Part shown: positions 18,978 to 28,100 of the stretch, piece by piece
Numbering within the stretch: the first letter of the stretch is position 1
Layout of the letters: the number at the start of each line of letters is the position of its first letter
Assembly (NCBI RefSeq): GCF_002312815.1
Contig: NZ_NKQJ01000003.1
Location: 186,001-250,000, forward strand
Length of the DNA stretch: 64,000 nt
Direction of reading: 5' to 3'
Source of the DNA: Agaribacterium haliotis
GTDB lineage: Bacteria; Pseudomonadota; Gammaproteobacteria; Pseudomonadales; Cellvibrionaceae
Made by a program: the position numbers and the translations under genes
The notes under the pieces: model-generated
The model's database searches: none
What the model saw: only the letters and a program-made list of their open reading frames with translations
What the model was told of the DNA's origin: nothing

Positions 18978-19087
18978 CACTGTCCGATAACACTGTCCGA
19001 CAAGGCCAATTTGATATACATCGACACTATCGGTCTACACTATCGACCGATACTATCGACCTACACCACCAACCGACACTAGGCCCG
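18978..19087. repeat. Second degenerate 13-bp tandem repeat set
   Basis: CACTGTCCGATAA and CACTGTCCGACAA are adjacent 13-mers at 18978-19003. After a 19-bp break, five more follow at 19023-19087: GACACTATCGGTC, TACACTATCGACC, GATACTATCGACC, TACACCACCAACC and GACACTAGGCCCG. The period is the same as in the 15757-15860 array but the words differ. The set lies upstream of the sulfatase operon and ends just past the histidine-kinase stop. Confidence 0.65.
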
Positions 19088-19093
19088 CTCGTC

Positions 19094-20377
19094 TCACTGC
19101 AAAGCCAGCAGCATGGTAACTTTTAAGCCCCCTCCGGTTCTGTTCTCAAGCGCCATGCTGCCGCCGTGAGCCCGAACGATCTCACGACTCAGCGCCAGGC
19201 CCACACCACTGCCCTCGGCTTTGGTCGAGAAAAACGGCAGTAACGCTTGTTTTAATACACTATCACTCATGCCCCGACCGCGATCTTTAAGTGTTATTTG
19301 GCTGTATTTATCGGTCTGTGTGACGCTTAACTCAATATCTTTTACCGCCGAGCCTGAGTCATGAGCATTCTTTAGCACATTGATTAATACTCGCTCCAAC
19401 TGGGCTGGATCAAAGAAGCCGGGCGATTTTGGCAAATTATCCCTGACAACAAACTCATAGCTTGCCTTTAGCGATTCAATAAAGCCCCGCCAAGGCACAC
19501 TGACTTTAGTCGGTAACGGCAACTTGGCAAATGCTGAATAACCATCAATAAAGTGATTTAAGTTGTTACATCGATCAATGATGGTTGAGAACACGGTATC
19601 TAAGCTATCAAGGCGCTGCTTAGCCATCGCCATCTGCCCACTTTGAGCCATAGACATAATCGGCGCGATGCTATTATTTAACTCGTGGCTCACCACTTTA
19701 ATTGTCGTACGCCACACATCTGCTTCTTTCGCTGAAAACTGTTCAGATAGATCTTTAATTAATACAATTGAAACCAGGTCTGCACCAGTTAAAAACTCAC
19801 CGCGAGAAGCTAAACACTGCCTATAGCCCGAAGCCGTATGCAGGTTAAAAACCAGTTCCGACCGACTATTTAGCCGCAGATCAAGCCCGGCCTGTAGCGA
19901 ACAGAGATAAATCGATAACAGCTCTCCCGAGTCAGGAGATCTGTGCCCAAGCAACGTTTCAGCTAAAGTATTGTGATGAAAAATATGCCCATCTTCATCG
20001 GCAAGAAGAATTAAAACATTGGCATTTTGCATTACGTTTTCAAACAACAATTCCTTCTGTTGTATCTTTATTTGCTCTTCATGCAAAGCATCCGCACACA
20101 GATTATAAAGATCGTTTAACTCCTGTTCCTCGCGGCAGCCCGATTTAGCCAAACGCACACTAAAGTCAGAATCCTTAAAGAACTCCAAGCCCTGACGCAG
20201 AGCCTGATAAGCCCCCTGTTTGGGGCGAAGCAGCAAAGCCAAAATAGCCGCAACAGACACAGATAAAAATGCGGTTAGCACTACAACAAGAACAAAGGCA
20301 AAGCCCTGCATCAGCAAAATTAGGCCAAGCAGCTGTATAAGAAAAACGATAAAAAACAGCCCTAAAAAAAGCTTCAA
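19094..20377 (-). CDS. NtrY-like sensor histidine kinase
   Basis: The 427-aa product has two N-terminal membrane segments (about residues 2-25 and 28-50) with almost no periplasmic loop, a HAMP/PAS-like middle, the H-box SHELNNSIAPI with H231, then N, G1 (DRGRGM) and G2 (GSGVGLALSREIVRAHGG) boxes. The HELNNSIAPI form is typical of NtrY-type kinases. With little outside the membrane, the signal is probably sensed inside the membrane or through a partner, perhaps the adjacent ABC permeases. It is the last gene of an operon ATPase-permease-permease-regulator-kinase, 18 bp after the regulator. Confidence 0.9.
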   Translation of the reverse strand: MKLFLGLFFIVFLIQLLGLILLMQGFAFVLVVVLTAFLSVSVAAILALLLRPKQGAYQALRQGLEFFKDSDFSVRLAKSGCREEQELNDLYNLCADALHEEQIKIQQKELLFENVMQNANVLILLADEDGHIFHHNTLAETLLGHRSPDSGELLSIYLCSLQAGLDLRLNSRSELVFNLHTASGYRQCLASRGEFLTGADLVSIVLIKDLSEQFSAKEADVWRTTIKVVSHELNNSIAPIMSMAQSGQMAMAKQRLDSLDTVFSTIIDRCNNLNHFIDGYSAFAKLPLPTKVSVPWRGFIESLKASYEFVVRDNLPKSPGFFDPAQLERVLINVLKNAHDSGSAVKDIELSVTQTDKYSQITLKDRGRGMSDSVLKQALLPFFSTKAEGSGVGLALSREIVRAHGGSMALENRTGGGLKVTMLLALQ

Positions 20378-20395
20378 GCGGTCGAACCTCTCTAG

Positions 20396-21745
20396 CTAAT
20401 TATTTTTATGTAAATCATACCGTTCCATGCGCCGATACAGGGCCTGGCGACTCAAACCCAATTGCCTCGCGGCGACCGAAACCACACCACCACTTAGTTC
20501 AAGCGCGGCTTCGATTATATCTTTACTGGGCTCAACAAAAACGGGGCTAGCGGCCCGTTTATTTTTTCGCACGTCGATTGAGAAGTCAGAGATATGCAAC
20601 TCTTTATCCGCTGCAAGCAACTTTGCGCGCTCAACACAGTTCTCAAGTTCACTCACGTTACCCGGCCAGTCGTAGTTTTGCAAAGCTTTGGGCGCATCTG
20701 GCGCAAGGCTATAAACACTGCCAAGGAAGTGGAAAATAAGTGGCAAGATATCCTCTCGTCGCTGTTTTAAAGCAGGTAGTTCAAGCTCAATCACATTCAA
20801 ACGATAAAAAAGGTCTTCTCTGAACCCACCGGCCTCAATCACTTGCTTAAGATCAGCATTTGTTGCGCTAATCACCCGCACATCGACTTTGACGATCTCA
20901 TTTGAGCCCTGTCGTTCAAGCTCGCCAGTCTGTAGAAGATTCAGCAGCTTTACCTGCGCCTCCAGCGACAACTTGTCGATTTCATCCAGAAATACCGTGC
21001 CAGCGTGCGCACGCTCAAGCAAGCCCACTCGATTTTTGTTGGCATCCGGAAAAGTGCCAAGCTCTGCGCCAAATAGCTCCGCTTCCATAGACTCCCTCGG
21101 CAGAGCGGCGATATTTACACGAATAAACGCTTGTTTATTTCTCCTTGAGTTCTTCTGGATAATCTCCGCGATCTTCTTCTTGCCCGAACCGTTTGGCCCG
21201 GAAATTATCACCGAGGCCGAAGATGCCGCTATGCGAGTAGCGATGTCAACTAAGCGATGCATAGATTCACTAAAATAGACCAAGCCACATAGGTCGTATT
21301 TTTTCTGAAGCCCCATACGAGAATCCATCAAAGCCTGCTCTTTTTTTTGTTTTTCTCGCTGCAGCTCTCGAAGTTCGAGAAAATTCTTCACAGACAACAA
21401 TAACTTGTTGTTGTCCCAGGGCTTTGAGAAGTAATCCGCAGCCCCACCTTTAACCAACGCAACCGCCGCCTCCACCTGCGTCCACGATGTCATTAACATA
21501 ACCGGGATATCGGCCTGTAGTGACCGGATCGAACGATACAGCAGTTCCCCCTCACATCCAGAAGTTGTATCTTCACTGAAATTCATATCCTGAATAACAA
21601 GATCAATATCTTCATCTTCTCTCAGGTATTTAAGCCCGGCTTGCGGTGTAAGCGCATAAATGCTGTCTATATCATTAAGTGCCAGCAGGTGGCGTATTGC
21701 TTCACAGACTGCGGAGTTATCGTCAATGACAAGTACTTTACTCAT
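20396..21745 (-). CDS. NtrC-family response regulator with altered GAFTGA motif
   Basis: I chose the ATG at 21745 (SKVLVIDDNSAV, preceded by AGGTGG at good spacing) over an upstream GTG at 21757. The 449-aa product has a receiver domain (phospho-acceptor D53), an AAA+ domain with Walker A GPNGSGKKK and Walker B TVFLDEIDKL, and a C-terminal Fis-type helix-turn-helix (AARQLGLSRQALYRRM). The sigma-54 contact loop, normally GAFTGA, reads GTFPDA at residues 230-235, after ELFGAEL. Loss of the key threonine suggests it does not activate sigma-54 polymerase and may act as a repressor or a sigma-70 regulator. It starts just after the permease stop. Confidence 0.9.
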   Translation of the reverse strand: MSKVLVIDDNSAVCEAIRHLLALNDIDSIYALTPQAGLKYLREDEDIDLVIQDMNFSEDTTSGCEGELLYRSIRSLQADIPVMLMTSWTQVEAAVALVKGGAADYFSKPWDNNKLLLSVKNFLELRELQREKQKKEQALMDSRMGLQKKYDLCGLVYFSESMHRLVDIATRIAASSASVIISGPNGSGKKKIAEIIQKNSRRNKQAFIRVNIAALPRESMEAELFGAELGTFPDANKNRVGLLERAHAGTVFLDEIDKLSLEAQVKLLNLLQTGELERQGSNEIVKVDVRVISATNADLKQVIEAGGFREDLFYRLNVIELELPALKQRREDILPLIFHFLGSVYSLAPDAPKALQNYDWPGNVSELENCVERAKLLAADKELHISDFSIDVRKNKRAASPVFVEPSKDIIEAALELSGGVVSVAARQLGLSRQALYRRMERYDLHKNN

Positions 21746-21747
21746 AC

Positions 21748-22956
21748 TTATTCCCACCTGAGGCTCTGGGCAAAATCACGTTTTATACTCCTGCTAACGA
21801 CCGGAAATACCGAAAAATAAAATACTGCAAGTACCCAACAAGCGGCACTCAACAAATACAATACGCTAAATGATATAAATTCTTCGAATGAAAAGCGTAA
21901 AACCAGATACACAAGCAGCGACAACAAACAAGCCAGAAACAGCAATAAGCCCAACTCACTAATGCCATCTCGAACAAGGCGCTTTTTAGATGCCCCCATT
22001 GCATAGCGCAGTGCAATTGAAGCGCCCTGCTTATGTACGTGCATTTCAGCAAAGGCATAGGACGAAAAGGCACAAAGCACAGTTAGCAGAACAATAACCG
22101 AAGAGAACAACTTAATTAGCTCAAAATCACGTTCGTAGACCCGGCTTTGCTGCTGAGAGATTGAAACAGGCTCACCCACAGAGCGCTTATCATTACGCCG
22201 TACTAATTGCTCGCGAAGCTTGTCTACCAGCATATCTGCGTTTTCACTTTTCACATTTAGCCAATAATAACGAAACTTTCTTACGACAGTATCGGGCGCT
22301 AAAAAAGCACTTTTTCCATACGGCGATTGAGGCTCAGCAATAAAATCGTCAAGCACTGCAATAACCTCAAAAACTGGCCCGTCTACACCGCTGAAATACC
22401 TACCTAAGGCTGACTCACCAGAAAATAACTCTAAGGCTAAGGTCTGGGTAATCATTGCTTTCGCAAACTGCGTATTTGGCTGATACTCGCTGCCGTATAA
22501 CTCACTCGGATAAAAGTTTCGCCCGGCACGGATTTTTAAACCTAAAGCATTGGCACCATCAGTATCGACCCCAAAAAAGTAAGCGCGAACGGCATTTATA
22601 TCTTTCTCACCCTGCTCAGATACTACAAAGCGATAAAAAAAGGATGAAAACACTCGATCGGACATCGGCAAAGCATAAGATGAGCTAGCAAAATCCACTC
22701 CGGGGTATGAGCGAATAAAACCCAGATCTGACTCAACAAGCTCATTTAGATCCAAGTGTTTATGGTAAGGCTGCATATGTATCGAATAAAAGCTATCTGC
22801 AATACCCGAAGACCGCGAAACTTTGACCACATGCTCTGCAACAATATCGATGGATATCGCCATTAGATGTATTGCCAGAACCATCTGCAACACCAACAAT
22901 AGCGACAGTAAACGATGGCGAAAAATCATTTTTAATAGATGGTTTATTAGCAACAT
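21748..22956 (-). CDS. ABC transporter permease, FtsX/MacB type (second of pair)
   Basis: The 402-aa product has one N-terminal membrane segment (about residues 10-30), a large extracytoplasmic domain (about 35-270) and three C-terminal membrane segments, the FtsX/MacB layout. Its periplasmic part includes GRNFYPSELYGSEY and a GRYFSG segment like MacB periplasmic core domains. It is 9 bp from the preceding permease and ends next to the regulator start, so all are in one operon. It should pair with the first permease and the ATPase to move or sense a peptide, lipid or lipoprotein by mechanotransmission. No membrane-fusion adaptor is in the cluster. Confidence 0.85.
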   Translation of the reverse strand: MLLINHLLKMIFRHRLLSLLLVLQMVLAIHLMAISIDIVAEHVVKVSRSSGIADSFYSIHMQPYHKHLDLNELVESDLGFIRSYPGVDFASSSYALPMSDRVFSSFFYRFVVSEQGEKDINAVRAYFFGVDTDGANALGLKIRAGRNFYPSELYGSEYQPNTQFAKAMITQTLALELFSGESALGRYFSGVDGPVFEVIAVLDDFIAEPQSPYGKSAFLAPDTVVRKFRYYWLNVKSENADMLVDKLREQLVRRNDKRSVGEPVSISQQQSRVYERDFELIKLFSSVIVLLTVLCAFSSYAFAEMHVHKQGASIALRYAMGASKKRLVRDGISELGLLLFLACLLSLLVYLVLRFSFEEFISFSVLYLLSAACWVLAVFYFSVFPVVSRSIKRDFAQSLRWE

Positions 22957-22965
22957 AAAAACAAG

Positions 22966-24291
22966 TTAAGCGCCACGCAGTAACTGCGCAGGTTTTTTAC
23001 TTAGCAAGAGCGTCATGGGAATAAAAACCACTAGAAACGCACACAAGCACAGGGCGGAGATCAGCAACAGAAGGTCCATAGAAGCATAACGAACATCAAG
23101 CTGCCCGCCCGGAAGTTTCTTTAATACAGAAACAAATAGTGGCGACAGCAATAATGCTAAAAGCATGCTCGATACAGAAAACACCAAAGCTTCAAGCACA
23201 AAGCGCCATAGTACCTCCGTATTGCGCGCACCTAATGCGCGATGCAAGCCGACCCTAAAGCTAATGTGCTGCTGGCGCACAAATACAAGCATGGTCGAGT
23301 TGACAAAACACAGCAGTAAAAAAACACTCGATGAAAGAAAAGTGAGTACGATAGTGTTGTTCACAACCCGGTACATTTTTAACACCTGATCCGGTGTTTT
23401 AAGTTCAAAGCGTTCGGACCGAAATGGGCGCCCCAAGGTGATTTGGCGAGCGATATAGTTTGTTAAAAATTCCTGATACTTCATTTTTGCCGCTCGATCA
23501 GGAAAATACAGCCAAAGTTGCAGCCAGCCCGTCTCGCTGTGTACTAATTTGTCGAAGGTGTTGTAGTGAACCCTGCCCTGCCAGCTTTCAAAGCTCCCCC
23601 AACTGCCCAACTTATTTTCTATGGCGAGCTCAAACGGAAGGTATAAGCCATCTTGATAACCGAAGGGCCCGGTACCGAGGTCATGTACTTTGGGCTTTGG
23701 TGACCACGTATCAAGCACACCGACAACTTCATAAACCTGATCAACAAAAATAACCTCTTCACCGACACTATTTTTGCCTTGAAAGAGCCGGTCGTTTAAC
23801 TCTTTAGACAATACAACTACGTGCTTCTTATTTTTATCATCACTACTTGACCACGCCCCTCCAAAAAGGAAACTCACGGGGAAAACACTAAAAAAACCAG
23901 AGCTCGTTGCCCTGGCCGGCGTTGATACATGTAAACGAGCGCTGTCCGCTGTGATATTGCCACCGGTCTGATACATAAGTGCAGTTGCCGGCGTCAGCTC
24001 TGAAGCAGCCAACGCTGAGGCATCGGTATAACTTAAATATCTCGGCAGGGTATCGCCATAATCGTAATCGGAGCTAGTTGACCAGTGGTCAATTTGCAGC
24101 AGGAAAATCGTATCGTTGATTTCAGACAACGGGTTGAAAGCAACAGCCCGGTACAGAAGAAGCGCACTGACAAAAATAGACATACCCAGCGCCATGGAAA
24201 GAAGCACTGCAATCGCGGAAGGCCAGGTATCGATAAAGCTGAAAAAAAAGCTGCGCAGATAAAAACGGATCAGTCTCACGTTTCGCGCCAC
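22966..24291 (-). CDS. ABC transporter permease, FtsX/MacB type (first of pair)
   Basis: The 441-aa product starts MARNVRLIRFYLRSFFFSF and has one N-terminal and three C-terminal membrane segments around a periplasmic domain (about residues 50-300). The C-terminal part shows the FtsX signature QHISFRVGLHRALGARNTEV, whose ALGA segment contacts the ATPase. It overlaps the ATPase gene by 16 bp. It differs clearly in sequence from the second permease, pointing to a heterodimeric transporter such as LolCE or related exporters rather than a MacB homodimer. Confidence 0.87.
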   Translation of the reverse strand: MARNVRLIRFYLRSFFFSFIDTWPSAIAVLLSMALGMSIFVSALLLYRAVAFNPLSEINDTIFLLQIDHWSTSSDYDYGDTLPRYLSYTDASALAASELTPATALMYQTGGNITADSARLHVSTPARATSSGFFSVFPVSFLFGGAWSSSDDKNKKHVVVLSKELNDRLFQGKNSVGEEVIFVDQVYEVVGVLDTWSPKPKVHDLGTGPFGYQDGLYLPFELAIENKLGSWGSFESWQGRVHYNTFDKLVHSETGWLQLWLYFPDRAAKMKYQEFLTNYIARQITLGRPFRSERFELKTPDQVLKMYRVVNNTIVLTFLSSSVFLLLCFVNSTMLVFVRQQHISFRVGLHRALGARNTEVLWRFVLEALVFSVSSMLLALLLSPLFVSVLKKLPGGQLDVRYASMDLLLLISALCLCAFLVVFIPMTLLLSKKPAQLLRGA

Positions 24292-24974
24292 TCACTGTGA
24301 ACAATCTGTTTAAAATCGATCAAACGACCATCGACAATTTGCAGACGGCGACGGCTCTTTCTTGCCAACGCTAAATCGTGGGTAACCAGAATAACAGTGG
24401 TGCCATGCTCGTTGATCTGCCTTAATACATTCACTATTTTTTTTGCCGATACTGAATCGAGATCCCCTGTAGGCTCATCGGCAAGTAATAACTTAGGTTT
24501 GCCTACCAGCGCGCGCGCGATGGCCACCCGCTGCTGCTGCCCGCCCGAAAGCTGCTCAGGTTTGTGTTGACGGCGGGACTCCAGAGCTAAGCTGGCGAGC
24601 ACCTCTTCGATCGCCTGCTTGCACTGGCTTTTCCCCCAGCCTCGATAAAGCAGCGGCACTTCAATATTTTGATAAACCGTTAGCTCTGGAATAAGGTGAA
24701 AGCGCTGAAAGATAAAGCCAATTTTTTCACTTCTAAGCCGAGCCAGACGCTCATCGCTTAGCTTAGAGACATTCTCACCATCTAGAAAATATTCACCGTC
24801 ATCATAGCTATCAATAAGGCCTGTGATATTTAAAAATGTGCTCTTACCCGAGCCGGATGGCCCTGTCACGGTAAGAAATTCACCGGCCTCAAGCTCAAGG
24901 TCAAAATTACTAAGTGCTCGGGTCTCGACTATGCCCGAACGGAAACTTTTACTCAGTTTCTTCATCACCAACAT
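24276..24974 (-). CDS. ABC transporter ATP-binding protein (MacB/LolD type)
   Basis: The 232-aa product has Walker A GPSGSGKST (residues 38-46), the Q-loop region IGFIFQRFHLIPELTV, the signature LSGGQQQR, Walker B LLLADEPTGDLD and the switch histidine in LVTHD. This is the LolD/MacB/FtsE subfamily. It is the first gene of the five-gene operon and overlaps the first permease. The 220 bp upstream contain a possible -10 (TATACT on the minus strand near 25022-25027) but no good -35. It powers the transporter formed by the two permeases. Confidence 0.93.
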   Translation of the reverse strand: MLVMKKLSKSFRSGIVETRALSNFDLELEAGEFLTVTGPSGSGKSTFLNITGLIDSYDDGEYFLDGENVSKLSDERLARLRSEKIGFIFQRFHLIPELTVYQNIEVPLLYRGWGKSQCKQAIEEVLASLALESRRQHKPEQLSGGQQQRVAIARALVGKPKLLLADEPTGDLDSVSAKKIVNVLRQINEHGTTVILVTHDLALARKSRRRLQIVDGRLIDFKQIVHSEWRET

Positions 24975-25122
24975 TATCAGTGGCCAACCTTAAGCCTGTA
25001 TAACTGTGCAATTTTTAGACTTAGTATATCGCCCCAGGCTCAGCAGAAACAGGGCCGGTTAGGCTTGTGTAACAAAACCGGCATCCGCATATCGAACGGA
25101 CAGCAAAATCGGACATCAGAAC

Positions 25123-25140
25123 AAAAAGGCCTAAGGCCCT
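25123..25140 (-). terminator. Weak intrinsic terminator downstream of tamB
   Basis: On the minus strand AGGGCC and GGCCTT pair around TTA (one G-T pair) and are followed by a short T-run. It lies 55 bp beyond the tamB stop and would end the tamAB transcript before the ABC operon. The stem is only six pairs. Confidence 0.4.
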
Positions 25141-25194
25141 GTGAACACGAACTAATTAACCAAAACAATGCTGGCGCCGGCATCACAATAGTTC

Positions 25195-28100
25195 TTAGTT
25201 TTTATTTTCATCACTCGGCTGCTTTGAACGCCAACGATAGCGTAAATCCACCGTTTGACTGGTGCCGGATGCTGCCTCAAGCGATAAGTTACGATTGAGG
25301 CGATATTCCATCACCAGTTGCGCCGAATTGTTTATTAAACCGTAAAGGTATTTGATATAGAGCTTGTCACTGACCTGTTTGCCAAGGGCAACGTTTGTGG
25401 TGTTCTCGCTGTCACTTTCCAATGAAACGCTCGTTAAGCCAAGTTTTTGCCCGGCGCTGTCGAGACTTTCAAGGCCGCGGCTCATACCCAGGGTCAGGGC
25501 CGCGTTATGTAACTCCTGAGCCGCCAGCTGGCCCTCACCCATAATCGGCTGGCCACTAAGTAAATACGAAAGCTTGGCGGCATTGCTCATACTCGGGCTG
25601 GAATAAAGCCGGGTTTCAGGCTCGTCGGCACTGCCGCTCAACTCTATGCCAACCACAGCTTCGGTAAAATCGCGTTCAGCTTTTAAACGGATTAGCGGGT
25701 TTTCAAGATCACCGGTAAAAATAAGTTGCCCGGTCTCAATATCCAGGCGCTGGCTGTAGCGCTGGTAGGTACCATCTACAAGCTCCAGCGTGCCAACACC
25801 GCGTAAATTATTGCTGCCACTTAACTGAAGCTGCCCCTCAACTTCGGTATCCAAACCAAAAGCGGAAAAGTGCACATTGTCGACTAAATCAAGGCGCAAG
25901 TTTAAAGTCAGTGGTATCTCCTGTTTTTTCTGCTGCTCAACACCAATAATTTCTTGATCTTTGCTTACCCGGGTCGCCGAGGCAGGCAACTCTTCTAGTT
26001 TCATTGAGGAGTCTTTAATTTCCAGCTGGCCATCTAACAATAAACCATCTAAATTGCCCGACAGTTTCATATCTACATCACTGAGCAGTTGCAACTGCGC
26101 ACCATCAATCAATGTTAAGCGATCGCCTTTCAACCACAGCTGTATATCACTTAACTTTTGCTCAAACTCCTGAGCTCGCAAATCGAGGTGCCCGCCAATT
26201 TCTGCCTTGCCTTTACCGACATTGCCCGAACCGGCAAGCACAGCTTGCTCTTGATCAACATTTAAATTTAGCTGCCACTGACTAAGCTCAGTATTAGATG
26301 ATGGCAATACAAAAGACAGTTCTCTTACCGAGGCTTGACAAATAAGTTCCGGAGCAGGTAAGACACCTTGAACTTTAAGATTCGCCACCAGCCTTCCGTT
26401 TAACTGCTCAAGCTCGGGAAAGAATAACTCAAACGTTTCAAGAGACTGCCAATCCAGCTCCAATTCACTACTTAAACCCGCTGCACTGCGCTGATCCGAC
26501 GCCGGGTTTAAGCTTGTAGCCTGCTCAGGGCGCACATAAGTTCCCTTTGTAAACAAACGGTCATTTTGCTCACTGAGTAACTCAAAACGCCAAAACTGCC
26601 GCTGATCACCCACACCTAAACGCAGCTCTGCGCTTGGGAAGCGCCAGTACTTGGCGGCCTGATCTTCGAATTCCTGCTGTTGATAAACCAGTGCAAGCTC
26701 GGGTGCTTGCACCAGCACACGAGCGCTCCAGTGCTCGTCGAGTTTTAACTGCCCGCGCGCATTAAGGTGGCCTTGAAAACGCCAGTCGGGATTTATTTTA
26801 TTTAACCAGTAAGCAAGTGGGCTGCTTTTGTCATCCAAGCGAAAGTCACTGAACTCAAAATTAAGCAAACCCTGCCGATCAACAAACTGCGCTTCATTTA
26901 AACACAAACTGGCGTAGCCACGACGCTGCTTTAAACACGCTTGATACAGGGTTTGCTGTTTTTCGGACAGATCAAATTTAGCTGTTTGGGTTAAAGCCCA
27001 GCGGCCAAATCGGGGAGAGTTGATATTTAAGTTTTCTAACGATAACGCCCAATGTTGATGCCCGGACACATCTTTTGATTGAACATTTAGATTAAAATCC
27101 AAACGCTTTAAATACTCGGCAAATTCAGCGCGATCTGCCGGTTCTAACACGCGCAATTTTCCACTTAGCTGCTGTTGCTGCCAGTCACCGTCTAAGGCAA
27201 GTTTTACCCGAGCCTTAGCGAGGCTGCCATCATCGACAATAAAGCTTAACTTGCTAAGCTCACTTGCCCAGCTACTGCGATCGTTAAAATCCTCATAGGT
27301 TAACGTTGACTGAAGTTTTAGTGCGTCAAAACGCCAGCTGTCATAGCGCAAGGCCTCAGCATTGGCATTCACACTCAAAGTCTTGTTGTTTAAGTGCAGG
27401 CGAGCGTCCAAAAAGCCGTCTAGTGCCAAGGCCTCAAAGTTTGAGCTCAACCAGGCCAAATTAAGCTGCTTAATATCGACATCAAAGGCGCTCGGCTCAG
27501 CATTAACAAAAGCGGCATCCAGCTTGAGCCGACTCTTGTCATGCTCAAGCACTAAGTGCTGTAAAAACCAGCACAGCTTTTTATCACAGCGATTTAAAGC
27601 AAAGCTGCCACTGCCTTGATAACTGCGATTTTGAACATGCAGCTGTAGCGCCTTTGCATGCAACTGAGTAGACGCTGCGGAATAGTTAAACGCAGCGTCG
27701 ACGTCGACGTCGACACTGACAGCACTTAAGTGACCGTCAAAGTTCAACCAGGGTTCAAGGCTGCGCGCAGTTAAATGCGTTAGCTGAAAATTGCTCTCTA
27801 AAAAAAATGATTCTTGCCAATCAAGAACAAGCTCACCACTTAGCTCACTATCACCGCGCTTTGCCTTAACTTGCTTAAACCAAAATCGCGGCTCGCTTAG
27901 ACGATAGTTCGCACTGGCTTCAAGCTCGGCTACTTGCCCATCGTCACTGACCAAAGTGGCGCCAAGCTGAGATGTAAATACATCTTGATCAAAGCGCCAC
28001 GGCCCGTCAATTGAAGCCTGTTGAATACCCTCAAGCCACGGCGGCGAAACACTCGACAAGTTCAGCTCGCCTACACAAGTAAAATTTACATCGCAATTTA

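Noticed and set aside
25133-25160. AAGGCCCTGTGAACACGAACTAATTAA-like stretch, similar to the end of the 4482-4744 MITE
   Set aside because: The match has several mismatches and a 3-bp insertion, and no matching inverted partner or TA pair is found nearby; part of it is better explained as the tamB terminator stem.
27697-27718. (GTCGAC)n tract in tamB
   Set aside because: A short in-frame Val-Asp run in a beta-rich protein; too brief to be a feature on its own.
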